64,000 nucleotides of DNA from Trichaptum fuscoviolaceum. Its lineage: Eukaryota; Basidiomycota; Agaricomycetes; Hymenochaetales; Trichaptaceae. The notes below the pieces were generated by a model. It searched no databases and was not told the DNA's origin. It saw only the letters and a program-made list of their open reading frames with translations. Numbering within the stretch: position 1 is the stretch's first letter; each line of letters opens with the position of its first letter. Shown here piece by piece: positions 22,293-35,474 of this stretch. The stretch is taken from assembly GCA_910574455.1 (NCBI GenBank), contig CAJSYZ010000008.1, positions 1,112,637 through 1,176,636 of the forward strand, read 5' to 3'. A program made the position numbers and the translations under genes.

Positions 22293-24027
22293 TTGAGTCG
22301 AATGTGAGTAAGTCGTAGTAAGAACAGAGAGGTATCGCTTGGCCGCAAATGCGGGGATTCGGGGTGAGAGGAGTCTATACAATGCGGTTTAAGTAGCTGG
22401 AGGGCTCGGGGGAAGTTCTAAAGGTGCGATATATGCGCTGTCAGTCCAAGCATACTTTAAAAACCGTTCATAAATTTACGAGTCGCAAACACGCACATTT
22501 GATGTAGTTATGTTGTTTGAGAACTAATCGCCTCGAAATTGAGTTGATCGAAAGGTAGGAAGAGCTCATGTGGCGGTTAGGAGGTTCCAGTCCGCTACAA
22601 AAATCAATCGATGTCACGATTCTTCAGGTTGACTCATGGGCGCTTATTTGATGACCTAAACACTGGCGCCGGCAATCTCCGCAAAGATTAAGCGCCATAG
22701 CACCTGAACTTGGCACGCGACCAACATATAATAGAGCCTGAACATGGATAAAAAAACAATCTCAGAACGTCAGATGAAAGAACTTATCAACTTAAGACGA
22801 AATATCACAGTATATCCTACATAGAGCAATAGCAAGCTTTCAGTTTGAGACTAGGGCACGTTTGGCCACGTTCTTGAATGCCTTGGTGCTTGATACCGCC
22901 GCGAACCTATGTATAACCTGAACGAGCCCAGGTGCAGCCGCGAACACACATAGATCTCCGCGAAATTTGCATGGACTGTCCATAATAGCTTCCCCAAAGC
23001 GCTTCTAGATATCACGAATGAATTAGAAATCATTAATCACACGCTAAAACCAATCGCGACGGGAAAGGCGAAAGACGGGTGTCCCTCGGACAGCCATAGA
23101 AGCGTAGAGAGTGGGTCGGTCCGGAACCAGGAGAAGAGAGGAGCAAGCACGCTTCGCAAAAATAAAGCTGGCAATGTTCGATGGGTTCTTGGTTCTTTAT
23201 GGATCGAAAGGAAGTAGGGCCAGACGTTCAACTAAAACGCATGTCAAGTGAACATGGTCTACAGAACCGCAAGCTCATTGGGCCGAGGGTTACACAAAGT
23301 ACCATATAGTAGTAGATACCAGAACCCGGAGCTAGGTTCAGTAGTAAAGGGCAGCATCCATGAGGGTTAGTCTTCGCGGGCAAACGGAGACCTAGTTTAA
23401 ACTTTAGAATGCCCCGGCCCGGGCGAACACAGCGTTCGAGGGTGGCAGACAGCCCCTTCGAGTTTCGATGGTCGATGCATCTTCCATTGACCGGGAAACC
23501 GAGGAATGTGCCCAGGGCATGTTAAGGCATGTTCGTACTATCGCCGTTTGACTCGGTCCCAAATAAGATAGATCCGGAAACGTACACTGCCGGTGAAGTG
23601 ACCTCGAATTTGCAGTCTTTTGTTCGTCAAGAATACCCGCTCTCGGAAAGCGAAGTAGAAGAAGACCCAGGAGTACGAACGTTAGAAAGAGAAGAGCCCT
23701 CCCATAAGAGCATAGTCAAGAGATAGTAGTAAGACAAGAAGAGTATGAGACAGCAAACCTGCGTTTGGACACGCAACGCGGGGAACAGTGGCTAGCCGAA
23801 GGAGATAAGATCTCGGCACGATGAGCAACGCCCAGCGACGCAGTCTCAGTTTACGCGCAAAGGGGTCGGATGATGCTCATCAGGCATGGCGTGCGCTTGA
23901 TATAGCTCCGTGTGAGGTGCCTGCCTGTGTCCACCGCAGTCTGTGCATGCATGATACGCACGTCCTAAAGTCCTATCATATCAAGGCTGCGCCTGTGTTT
24001 TAAGACCACGACAACCACACCCTAGTC
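22293..24027. other. Gene-poor stretch with short unassigned frames
   Basis: About 1.7 kb. Short frames with coding-like composition occur at 23529-23726 (plus), 23821-24003 (plus) and 23037-23231 (minus), but none links to a known family or to a longer spliced gene. A decayed mobile element is possible. I find no terminal repeats to support that. Confidence 0.35.
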
Positions 24028-26805
24028 ATGGCCCACCAAGCGATACTGGCGGCGACAGCGGCAGTGGCAGCAAGACCAGCCGGCAGTGGAGTAGTCAGCG
24101 ACGACGTCACGGTATCTTCAGAAACAGACTTACCGACAGAGCCTATACTTTCGCCTGATATTCCTAGTCTTCCTCCACCCACTTCTGCATCCAGAGCAAG
24201 AGGTGAAGAATCTTCGAGGATGGCATCGCCTTGGACCGAACAGGCGAGCGAGAACGACCCGCTGCTGGCCAGCGGCGTCAATGGCAAGCGGAAAAAGAAA
24301 CCATTTTATCGCGCGAGGCCTCTATGGTACGTTGTGGGTGAAAGATAAGTAGTGTTCACGTCACTGAAGGGTTCTCGTGTAGGATTGTGCCTTTTGCCAT
24401 CATTGCTTCGATAACCGTAAGTTGAACGTGTGTCGCTTAGTTCTATACAGTTGTTGACGTTATGTACAGCGAGGCATGACCATCGCGCCTCGAGTTGAGG
24501 TCTTCACCCAACTGTCATGCAACGCTCTTCATGGGCGGCCTATCGACTACAACCACACTCGTTCACATTCCGACAATTCTCAGACACTATCTACTTTCTC
24601 TCCAAACTATAAGACCTTGTCGCTCTCTACATACACTACATACAAACTTACCGAAAGCAATGATGACGACAATGACGGCTGGGGCGATCCCGAAGACCCA
24701 ACACATCTACCAACCAGGCGCTGTCTCCAGGACCCGGCCGTGCAAGCAGGTGCCGCTCGTCTTCAAATGATCATGACGACGACAATGGGCACTCTGTCCG
24801 CACTTACAACAGGTTGGTGGGGTCACTTCGGTGAACGACATGGTCGCACGCGGGTGCTTGCTGCGTCGACTATCGGGTGGCTCCTCACAGACCTGATGTT
24901 CATCCTTGTCTCGCTGCCCGGCTCACCCCTCGCTGCACACGGACACAAGCTGCTCATCATCTCGCCCATCGTAGAGGGTCTGCTCGGTGGATGGTCGACT
25001 CTGCAAGGCGCGACATCCGCGTACATCTCAGACTGCACTTCGGACGGCTCACGCGCGCATATCTTTTCGCGCTTCACTGGTGTTTTCTTCCTTGGTTTCG
25101 CAGCGGGTCCGATGGTGGGTGCCTTCATTCTCACACACCCGGGAGTCGTACCGTTTTTCGCGTCCGCGTCGAGGAGTGTCACACCTGTGTTTTGCGCAGC
25201 GGTTTTTCTCTCGTTTACCAACTTCTTACTCGCACTCTTCGTGTTCCCAGAGAGCCTGGGACAAGAACAGCGCAAAGCGCACAAGGAGGCGGAAGAACAT
25301 GCGAAGGCGGTAGCACTTGCTGAAGCTCAAGCCCAGGGGCTGAAGAAACCGAAGGGAGGTGTGCTCACAATCATCAAAGGTCTCTTCGCCCCATTACTTG
25401 TCTTCGCGCCGAAGAAACGTTCGTACGGGCGAGATTGGAACATGACACTGCTTGCAATCGCTCTCTTCGGATATTTATTATCTTCGGTAAGATAGCTCTA
25501 CGTTATCTGTCCCTATTAAAAGCTAATTAAACTGTTATAGGGAATTTATCAATTGAAATACTTATACGCAGAGCATGTCTTCAGCTGGGAGGCAGAGCAA
25601 CTGAGTTACTATGTCACGTTTATGGGCGCTGCTCGTGCCCTGTGCTTGCTCTTTGGCTTACCTTGTATGTCTTTGACTTCTCCGTAATCTGGAAGGGAAC
25701 TAAATTTAACTTACGCATCAGTGATTATCTCGACCTTCAAGCCCAAGCCCAAGCCTAATCCTCAACAAGCAACTGTCCCGGGGAAGAAGAAACCGAGACC
25801 AACTCCCGCTCAACTAGCGAACGAGATGAAGTTTGACATACGACTTGCCAGGGGATCATATATGATCGATATTCTCTCTCACACGCTCGTTGCGCTCTCC
25901 AGCACGGCAGGGACATCTGCCGCCCAGGCCGCGTTTGTAGGGTTCACTGTTCTAAGTAGCTTTGGTGCGGGGGTTGTCCCCGCGGTACAGAGCCTTGCGT
26001 TGTGCGTGATACAGGCAGATGCGACCGAGGAAGAGGCATTCAACCAGGTCAGCCAGTCACAAGACCAAGTGGGTGCAGATAATGGGGCGACGTCGACAGA
26101 GTCGAACACTCAGAAGACGGCGAAGCCAATAGGCCAAGGAACAGGCACTCTATTCGGTGCATTCGCGGTGCTGCAGGCGACTGGGCAGATGATTCTCGGG
26201 GTGCGTACTCAATTAAGTCTAAAGTCGCGATATGCGGGTGTACTGATTTCGCGCCTTCTTTTTCTATACTATTCAACCTAATTCGTTGTCTTCTCTTCTT
26301 GCGACGAACGCATCGCGGATGGTTCTCGTCTGGACCGGATTGACTTCGCTGCTCTTGTATTCGAAATATGGGCGGCTCTAATCTTCCGATTTGCTTTAAT
26401 GAAACGCAACACAATTGAACTCAATAGCCTGTGCTGTTCGGATTGGTTTACAGTTCGACGGTTGCGCGATTCCCGAAGGGGATTTTCATTCTGGCCGCGT
26501 CCATCCTCGTTATCTCCTTGTCATTGCTCATGTTCGTGCACCCGCATCAAATCAAAGTCGCCGAACAGCAGAAGCAACTACGACAGCGCCAGAAGAAGGG
26601 CCGCGACTATTGGGCGGATGCCGAGATTGAACGTGGTCGTTCGAGAGTGAGCAAAGACTTGTCCGGCGGCTCCAGTTCGGGAAATAGCTGGCCGTCGATC
26701 CCTTCGGGTAGTGGCAGTAGCAGCTATAGCGGGAGATACAGCTCGACCGTCGTTCAGCCTATTACGAGTGGAAGTGGACAGCTTCGCGCTGAACAAGACA
26801 AATGA
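24028..26805 (+). CDS. MFS transporter, HIAT1/tetracycline-antiporter-like
   Basis: A proton-coupled or facilitative transporter of the major facilitator superfamily, placed in a membrane. The spliced protein begins with a Ser/Thr-rich cytoplasmic N-terminus of about 90 residues. Core signatures are WGHFGERHGRTRVL (the loop 2-3 motif), the TM4-5 segment around GGWSTLQGATSAYISD, and FTGVFFLGFAAGPMVG. A central loop with KAHKEAEEHAK follows, then further helices to FPKGIFILAASILVI and a Ser/Gly-rich tail. Introns lie near 24336, 25490, 25664, 26200 and earlier. The intron at about 26200-26430 is long for this genome and may hide a small exon. Closest familiar family: HIAT1/MFSD14-type; substrate unknown. 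Confidence 0.85.
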
Positions 26806-27615
26806 TTAGAATATAGAGTGTAGATATTAGACGCGCTTTCTTCGACCGACTCAATATTTAAGTACTCATTTTATGCATTGTATCATACATTGATTCTCAC
26901 TGTATAATTTGTATTCCTTCTTGAACTCAAAGGAAGTTAAGTGTCCTGATTTCTGAATCTGTCTTCAAGAACAAGTAGGCAAATGAGGACCGATTTCGCG
27001 ATGAAATTGTGCGTAAATTTCCTTAAAACTTATACTAGTAGTGGGTCTCCGACCTCGGTACTTTTAGCTCCAGTGACCTGAACGATTCTTGTTGAGCAAC
27101 CGTGACTACACATACCATACTCACCGCACTCAGTCTTACACCTTCCTCGGATATTCTCAGGAAACATCTGATACCTTCTTCTTAAACCCCGTCTGCTTTC
27201 AACACCTGCAATTTTCCGACGGATAATTAGGTGCAATATTGAATGGTAGGGAGGCTGCGATACTAGCGCGTCCCTGGCGAAGCCTATTGCCAGCGTTCAG
27301 TTCGGATGCGATGATGCAGCGCCGATCCATTTCTTGGCCTACCGCGAAGATCATGTGCTCTATCTGTTGCCATCCAATATGACTCTGGAACACGTCTACC
27401 TCGGTGAAGACTGTATATGTTACGCACGGGGGACAGGGCGATTTGACTTTTCCTATAGTACGTCCGTGAATCTCCAGTATACGACCGCGTTTATGCCCAT
27501 TGGAATTAGATGGTAATGACCTTTGTTACATTCCCTTAGGCATGATATTACGGTTGTTTTTCGGCTGTATGGATGGTCATCAGCCTAACGTGTGCCTCTG
27601 CTGAGTCCGAGCAGG
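26806..27615. other. Intergenic, no recognised gene
   Basis: AT-rich 3' flank of the MFS gene, then unique sequence. A cysteine-bearing minus-strand frame at 27030-27236 (CKTECGEYGMCSHGC) has no signal peptide, and I do not call it. The right end is the endoglucanase promoter. Confidence 0.4.
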
Positions 27616-27622
27616 TATAAAA
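27616..27622 (+). promoter_or_regulatory. TATA box of the endoglucanase gene
   Basis: TATAAAA, 62 bases before the ATG at 27684. Spacing and context fit a core promoter for a strongly inducible secreted-enzyme gene. Confidence 0.6.
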
Positions 27623-27683
27623 TGGTCTTCAAGTCGGACGAGTATCTCCTCTAAACAATCTCTGGCTTGGTTTAGCGGCTCAA

Positions 27684-29709
27684 ATGAAGCTGTCCGCAGC
27701 TGTTTCTTTCGTTGTTGCGCTCGCGTCTGTGGCTCCTGCACTCACTGTTGGAGTCTGGCAACAGTGTGATGTGCGTGTCATCGAGATTTGGATCGTCGGG
27801 ATTGTCGGTGCTGACGGAGGGGGGGGGTTTCTTTAGGGTATCAACTACACCGGTAGCAAGGTTTGCGATGCTGGAACCTCGTGTGTGTACTTGAACGATT
27901 GTGAGTAGAATGTTCAGTCTCGTATACTTGGGGTGGTGAATAAACTGATTCTTTCCTATTTTTCTTAGACTACTCGCAGTGTACGTATCTTACGAAATAT
28001 CGATGTACTTTATCAAAGTTCTAAATAAACGACATACTTTAGGCCAGCCGGGCGCTTCAACGTCGTCCTCGTCTTCGTCGTCCTCCACGACAAAGGCTAC
28101 TACAACCACCAGTGTCCCTACGACCACGACCTCCTCGACGTCCGCCACTGCCTCTGGTACTTTCTGCCCCAATCGCACAAAGTTCAAGTTCTTCGGCGTC
28201 AATGAGTCCGGCGCTGAATTCGGCAACACCAATATCCCTGGTGTCCTTGGCACTGACTACACCTGGCCGTCTCCCTCGTCGATCGACGTTCGTCTTCTAG
28301 TATACATTCTTATCGTCCTGACTGTGACTGAGCGTCCTGTCAATCTAGTACTTCGTCGGTCAAGGCTTCAATACCTTCCGTGTCACATTCCTGATGGAGC
28401 GCCTCAGCCCTCCCGCTAACGGGTTGACCGGTGCATTTGATAGCACCTACCTCAGCGGTCTTCAGACGGTCAGTGGCATCATGTGTAAGTGCATGCTCAG
28501 CAAACTGACTAGTAATACACAGATTGTCAACTACATCACCGGCAAGGGTGCATACGCCGTTGTGGACCGTGCGTGTACCTCAGATTGTCAAATGATCTCA
28601 GCATTTAAATTTTCTCTTGGCAGCGCACAACTTTATGCAGTACAACGGCGCTCAGATCTCGGACACTACGGCGTAAGACCTTTCTGTCCCTTCTGTAGCT
28701 TTGGTTACTGATATGGTGTGGTGTAGTTTCCAGACCTGTAAGTGGCTCGCCTCTCCGATATTACATGAATGTATCACCGACATTCTTCTTAGGGTGGAAA
28801 AACCTCGCTTCCCAATTTGTAAGCGATGTGATTGACTCTAGTATCATGATCTGACCAACTTCAGTAGGCCTCGAACAGCCACGTCATTTTCGACATTATG
28901 AATGAACCCAACGGCATTGCGGCGTCCACTGTATTCAATCTGGTATGATTGTATTGTATCCTGCACACAACTAGTATTCTCAAACGGATCCGCAGAACCA
29001 AGCCGCCATCAATGGTATCCGTTCCTCGGGCGCTACGAGTCAGCTTATCCTTGCCGAGGGTACGAGTTGGACTGGAGCCTGGAGTTTGTATCTCTCCCTC
29101 TTTTTCTCCGACATTGTGTGTTAACAATTTCACATAGCCTGGATCTCTTCTGGTAACGGTGATGCCTTCGGTGCAATCTCCGACCCCAATAACAACACCG
29201 CTATCCGTATGTACACCATAAATTTGATGGTCTCTAATAATTACATAAATCCGGGACAGAAATGCACCAATACCTCGATTCCGATGGCTCTGGTACATCC
29301 CCGACATGTGTTTCTTCGACGATCGGCGCCGAGCGTCTGGCTGCCGCTACAACTTGGCTCCAACAACACGGCCTCAAGGGTTTCCTGGGTGAGATTGGTG
29401 CTGGATCGAATGGTAAGTCCTATTTTTGCCCACTGCAATCTTGCACAGAATTAAATATACTTGACCACTAGCGGACTGCATTGCCGCTGTTCAGGGCGCT
29501 TTCTGTTCGATGCAGCAGTCCGGTGTCTGGATTGGTGCTCTCTGGTGGGCCGCTGGCCCGTGGTGGGGCGATGTAAGTTTGAGATGCTTGCTTTCGGAGT
29601 TCCGACGCTAACTGTTCTTCGTCTATTTCAGTATTATCAATCCATCGAACCCCCTAGTGGCGCAGCTATTCCTTCAATTCTTCCTCAAGCTCTCGAGCCC
29701 TTCCTGTGA
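27684..29709 (+). CDS. GH5 endo-beta-1,4-glucanase with N-terminal CBM1
   Basis: A secreted cellulase that cuts internal beta-1,4-glucan bonds. The N-terminus is a signal peptide ([19 protein letters not shown]). A fungal cellulose-binding module follows directly: [29 protein letters not shown]. Next come a Ser/Thr linker and the GH5 catalytic domain from about [18 protein letters not shown]. The acid/base Glu sits in [10 protein letters not shown] and the nucleophile in [10 protein letters not shown]. The gene is cut by about a dozen short introns, the first three inside the CBM. The layout matches agaricomycete Cel5A-type enzymes (GH5 subfamily 5). The stop follows [10 protein letters not shown]. 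The call is firm at family level. Confidence 0.92.
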
Positions 29710-31530
29710 AACTCCTTCCATAGTGCCTGGCCCGTCTTTGTGTCTTTGGCCAGACCCTCCCTACCTCAGATAGATCCATGCACAGCTTTACTGCATCTGT
29801 ATAGTTGTCTTCCATACTTGTTTACTGCCCATGGGGAATCTACTATTTGTAGCTTAAAATTGACTGGATTCATTCCGAAGCGAATGCTTGCACATAGAGC
29901 GAATGTGAGATAGTGTACACTTGTTTGAAAACTTATTATAGTCGCGGCAATTTCTTTATTTGTCATACGAGTAGTACTACTAGTAGTAAAAGGTTTGATC
30001 GGCACTGGAACGGTTAAACCTTAAACTAAAGAGGACAACACAAGACAGATCGCAAATCTGCTATATACGACAGGCAGCTTTTATAACTAGATATAATAAA
30101 ACACTTGCATATTCCGTAAAAGAGGACACTTCATCCCGATACTGAGCGCATCAAGTATAATCCTTATGACTCCATTTGCCCATAAGGAGTCAGGGCGAAA
30201 CCGAGCAACGAGTTGCCCATCAAAAGCCACGGTCCTAGGTAACTCATTACAGACGAGGGCTTTCGAAGCTAAGTTAAATTCGACGGTTCAAAATAACAGC
30301 TTTTACTATGCACCTTGATATAAAGACGGGCATAGTGAAATCGGAAAGCTGCGGTTTTGGGATGGAAGAGGTTTGCGTGTTAACTGCCAGTCGTCTACTT
30401 TACCGCATGTCCAATAAAACCTGCCGCGGTCATTTGTACCTGTGATCGAGAGGACGTCATGAGAACTCATGTTACAAGCATGCTTCATGCATTCTAGACC
30501 TTCGGCTTTGTTCGTGAAAGCATCTCCCCTTATACCTGACCTTTCAGTTCATTGAAAGCAACTAGTTCGTCATTCATCTCTGCCGCGGAGTCGGAGCTTC
30601 AGATGCGGAAGACCAGCACTTGCCACTGCTCATTTAATCGAAAACGTGGCTGTCAGCTCCCGAGCCTTCCAACTTGAAGGTTCGACGGGCATTTCAAGTC
30701 GTCCGAGCCCTGGATCGCTGGCGTAAGGTTATCTATGCTAATGGTTTCAGGGAGGCTTCCATTAATTCTTGGATTTGGCTCGACCTCATTGACGTTAAGT
30801 TGGATGTCTAGATGATCGAGGAGTTCGAGCCTAAGCAACGCAGGACTAAGACGTGGGTGCGGCATCTCGTTACTTTTATGAGATGTACCTTCATAGTCGC
30901 TCAGAAGTCTACCAGCTGCCAAGCTAGTCATTAAACAGGTCGAGATTATGCGGCAGGTAATACAACTTGAAGCGTCGTCCACAAAAGGAATTCCAGTGAG
31001 TCCCCGCCACGTAAAGCGAAATAATCTTCATAGACATAACCCCATTTTCATATAAATACTAGATTTCACCTTCATCCAACGCATGATCACAGCTGACCTG
31101 ATATTAAAGGACTAAATGTCATTCGATATGGGTATCTTCTATATTAGAACCACTTACCCTTATGACAGTTACTAGACATCGGTTACCATCCGATCGTTAC
31201 CGGTTTCTTGAGGGTGTGCCAGAGACCGGCCTCCACGCCTCTGCAACTCTAAATTCATCCGCGAGCAGATCCATTTAATATGGGACTGAACGCTTCTTGT
31301 TGATTTTGAGCAATGAAGCAGCCTTGCGGCGTGATATTCAACTTCATCCTGAGCCTACCATTTTGGTTCGATTCCGTGAGGAGGAATTAAGTGTTGATCC
31401 CTGAGTTCGTGGATTCGGAGATCAATATTGATTACAAGTTTGCAAAAGAAGATGAACTTGCCGTATGCATGAACTTTAAGATGACTCGGACTTCTTTTCA
31501 CGTTATACACCTTCTTTCCCTCGATCCACC
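29710..31530. other. Intergenic, with a short palindrome
   Basis: About 1.8 kb with no supported gene. A perfect 14-bp palindrome, TACTACTAGTAGTA, lies at 29975-29988. A 110-codon minus-strand frame at 30653-30982 has no recognisable family. A T-loop-like GGTTCGATTCC at 31365-31375 has no matching stem and is not a tRNA. Confidence 0.4.
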
Positions 31531-31538
31531 TATAAATA
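31531..31538 (+). promoter_or_regulatory. TATA box upstream of the Zn2Cys6 mini-gene
   Basis: TATAAATA, 87 bases before the ATG at 31625. It supports a real transcription unit for this very small gene. Confidence 0.45.
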
Positions 31539-31624
31539 CAAGTCCAGACTGGCAAACCAACGACCACTAACACCACCGCAGACATCCCAAAGCTGCTATT
31601 CGCACTAACGCTTCTCCATACACT

Positions 31625-31983
31625 ATGTCAACCTCAAAGGATGATGTACGTTATCTTTCTATCAGAAAAGATGTCCAGCTAACAAGCATATAGACCAGGA
31701 ACAGTTACCAGACTGAAGAGGACTTAACGGAACAGCCCGTCCGGACTCCACGACGGACTCCAATGGCTTGCCTCTTTTGCAGAGGTCAGTCATAGTACTC
31801 ATCGACCTTATTATGGCTTATAGCTGAACCATGCAGGGCGCAAACTGAAATGCGATGGTAGAAGCATCTGTTCCAATTGCCTACGTCGATCATTGTCTTG
31901 TGTGTATGAGCCTGTGTGAGTGAATCCTTGGATTTACAGACGTGCTACGACTCACGGTTTGTTATTATAGCAACAAGAGCTAG
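31625..31983 (+). CDS. Minimal Zn2Cys6 DNA-binding domain protein
   Basis: Four short exons give about 68 residues: MSTSKDD, then RTPRRTPMACLFCRG, then RKLKCDGRSICSNCLRR and SLSCVYEPV, then NKS and a stop. The cysteines follow the fungal binuclear-cluster pattern C-x2-C-x6-C-x5-C-x2-C-x6-C. All introns are 50-60 nt with GT-AG ends. Typical fungal Zn2Cys6 regulators have hundreds more residues, including a coiled coil and an activation domain. Here almost nothing lies outside the DNA-binding domain. It could be a natural small binder that competes with full-length factors, or a 5' remnant. A longer reading through the last intron ends quickly in stops. Confidence 0.7.
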
Positions 31984-34900
31984 AATTTAGCTGACGGCGA
32001 CTTGCGACCACCATACATTTTGTATTACAACATTGTCTATCCTGATGTGGCCCTCGTGGATGTTGAGCTTGCTATACATGTGCATTGAGGAAGCAATCTA
32101 GAGATGCGACTCACTCGTGTATATAGATCCTGTGACAGGAGTAAATACATCCCGAGATTCATCATCGACTGCAGTCCCGCCGTGGGAGGAAAGCTTCCTA
32201 TCTTTAATTGCTACTTCGCGGCAGCGTGAATCGTTTCCGCGAAGGTTTTCCATCAAGAGGAAGATATCAATATGCGACACTGTTGAAGCAGAATTGCGTA
32301 TCGAGGTTTACTCCTTGTTGGTATGATTGTGAGACGACCGTTGGCGAAAAAAACCATTGGAAGGTACTTACTTACAATCGCAAGGTTACCTAGATCTTTG
32401 AAAGTCAAATTAGCAGACGTGAGGGAAAACCCCGCTATGTTCAAGGCACGAGATTATGACGAGCCAAAGCATGGGTTGAATTGGGTTTTATAATATCACA
32501 ACCCATAGCAACCGTGCTTGGATTGCCAGAAAAAGCGTATGACTCTGGCACTCTAGTGAGTATGCTGCACATACATGTTCTTCAGAGAAATCATGCGGCT
32601 GCAAATGAATGAGCGAAAGTATGAGAAAGGACTGACCGGAGATAAATGATTGGTCACATAACCGAAGTAACATGAGAATTCCTACACCGAATAGAGGCGG
32701 TTCGCATGCGGTCGGCAGCGAATGGTCTTGCAAAGTTGAAAGCAGTTTTCGATGCTGTCGCCTCGGCCTCATCTTCCTAGTGTAACGCGGGTTCCGTGAA
32801 ATATCGGTCTTAAACGAAGAATCCCAACAGATGAAGCCAGTCGGAAAGTTCCATGCGCCTGAGACCACTTGCTCTGTACGACTGCCATCCGACGTGCTAT
32901 GAGAAAGGAGATAAGTCAGAAACCGAAGTCTTGTCTTTGTCAAGGAAATTTAAAAATCACAGCGCACAGTTCAAACATGCATTATCGAGTTTTGCACTTA
33001 TCCGATTTTGGAGAAGTGGTAGTGAAAATAACAAGTGTTTATGAGGGCGGCTGAAAGAACGACAATGCTTGAGTAATGTGAGCAACTCCACAAGAATATG
33101 TTGTGTACCATAATCGTTCACTCTTAGTCTTTCTTTCATAGATGCGAAAATAAACGCAATTGAGATATGTCGGCGTAGCTTCTAAATAACACTTATTCTC
33201 AGTATAGATGACAGAAGAGTGATAATGAAGATAATCCAGACACACCAGGCAGATCCGTTTACGTTACATCCTGATTTCTGCGTCGGAGATCAAAGACAAC
33301 GCCGAAATTGATCCCAGTCATCTTGAACTCCCTGAGGAAGTGTGTACTATAGACAATCGGTATATCGCGATTGGTAGCGGAGTTGACACGTTGACATCAC
33401 GAAATCGTGCATGAGATTATGAATTTATTATGACCTCATAATAGAGTACCTTACCTTATTGAGCATTGCCATTCCTAAAATGTGTTCCGGCCAGAATGTA
33501 ATTGTTATTGACTTATTATCATTGTATAGTACCAATATAATAGTGATTAGTATGGTCTACGATTAAGTGAGAATATGTTGTTAATAATTACATGTATCCC
33601 ACATGCAGATGTCAAAATAGCAATAATGCTGTCACACTAAGTACCATTTTGGAATAGCAAGTCGGACATAATTAAACAAATTTGGCAGGAACTCTTCAGC
33701 TTATCGTCAGAACATAATGAAGGCATAATTATTTGATAATAACTACCGGCTCGGGAGCTACAGAGTAACCGGTAGCTCGTCATAGCCCCACCGTGACGTC
33801 CCCGTGCGTTGTCGGAGACTGAATGTCCAAAAGTGGTTGTCTGGTGAAATTTTCTCTAAGTCCCCATTTTTGTTACTTAACCCCCCTCCACGCCACGGCG
33901 CAAACACTTCGCGTGTTCGTCGTCTGAACTCTGTCGTGGACATCTTCGACACCGTTTTCAACAACAGACAAGTCGCATGCCGACCATGGATGACTTCTTC
34001 TCATCCACGCCCTTACTCCGCCGTCGATGTCAACGACGATGACAATGTCAATCAGTTTGCCAAAGCCATTGCTGGAAGATTCAACTCCACCGACTGTCCC
34101 TTCTTCACCACAAGATTCTTACCCCTTCAACAACAATGGCCGGTGTGGCGATAGAGAAACCCCACAGCGCCTCTGCCCCCTTGCCATCGACGCCGCTGAA
34201 TATCTGTCGGAGCTGATAGCAAAGGGCCATCCCAGCCAACATTGTTACTGGCAACACCTCTCTCGCTCTTGATTTTGAGCTCAATGTACTCTTGCCTACT
34301 ACCTCCTGGCGTGGCTGCATCTACATCAAAGTTGATGGCGCCTACGCTCGACTTCACTGTTGTTATGGCTGTGACATTGCATCAAGTCCTCGCAACGCCA
34401 AATATACTCTCGGGTTCATTGCTAGCCTCTTCTTCTGCGGAAAAAATAACTTACGGGGCTATCTTTCTCGCTTCAACTTTCACCTTTGTCATTGCCTGTC
34501 TTACTTGATTCTTGCTTTCTGGCTATCTTACGAGGAAGTTGACAGTGCTGTATGATCTACCGAAGGCCTGCAATACCTTTGAGCATGTCTCTCTGGGACG
34601 ACGACGACGACGACTACGCAGCCCAGCTTGACTACCCAATGATGCCCGGTGTTGCCCGAGGTAACCTGCCTGTTTTAGAATAGCATTTGTGTATATAGAA
34701 ATGAAAAAATAATATACCACCTTTTATCCTAATATGATCAAAAAAAAAGAAACAATTTTTAATGAGTTCCCGGGGGCCTGGTAACAATCACGTAGATAGT
34801 ACATATTTGGACGAAGATTGCAAGGTTACCACAAGCTTGCCATAATAACTTGATAATAGCTTGTAATAACATTATTTATCACAATAAGTCTACAATAGCC

Positions 34901-35474
34901 TAACTATATTGTAATTCTGCAAGAAATTACAGCAAATTAAGTCGGTATTATCTGGACGCCCTAATTTTTAATCATGTGGCTGTTGAATTTGCATAATAGC
35001 AATGCATTATTATCATTAATTATGCAGACTTGCGGCCAATGGTATCCTCAAGGCCAGTTTAGGGCAGGGACATTGCCAACTCCGACCCATTTTCGTGATG
35101 GAAGGCACTACGTACAGCGTGTGCATCTTGAAGTCACCGAGGAGCTTGTTGTATCTTGATGTCGGATGTAAAACAAGTACATTATCATTGGAATGGAACA
35201 GTTGGGAGCTTGTGGCATACACAGTATACGTCGTGGTTCACTGCAGCCATTGGCAAGTTCTCCGAGCCTCAGTTGGGCATTGCGGTGTAGTACAAAAATC
35301 TCACGCTTCATGTTCGATCTCCGCGATAAACTTGAATGTCTTTGGCACAGACTGTAAATCCATTGCCATTTGTCTGATATGCCATTAAATTGAATGATGA
35401 ACCTCTGAACAAACATAACGTATTGCTAAGCTGAAGAACTGTACAAGGAGAGATTAACCGGCATAAAACCTGCC
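31984..35474. other. AT-rich gene-poor region with a GC-richer island
   Basis: About 3.5 kb without a supported gene. Most is AT-rich. Around 33780-34680 the composition turns more GC-rich, with several overlapping frames (33804-34154, 34027-34272, 34292-34555). One ends near a run of GAC codons (SLWDDDDDDYAAQLDY, 34586-34680). No family is recognised, and the frames are interrupted. It may be a decayed gene or mobile-element relic. Confidence 0.4.

Noticed and set aside
23529..24003. Two short plus-strand frames with coding-like composition
   Set aside because: No family, and they cannot be linked by splice sites into a longer gene.
27030..27236. Cysteine-containing minus-strand frame (CKTECGEYGMCSHGC)
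   Set aside because: No signal peptide, no splice partners and no family; the Cys pattern alone is too weak.
31365..31375. GGTTCGATTCC box-B-like word
   Set aside because: No matching stems or A box at tRNA distance.
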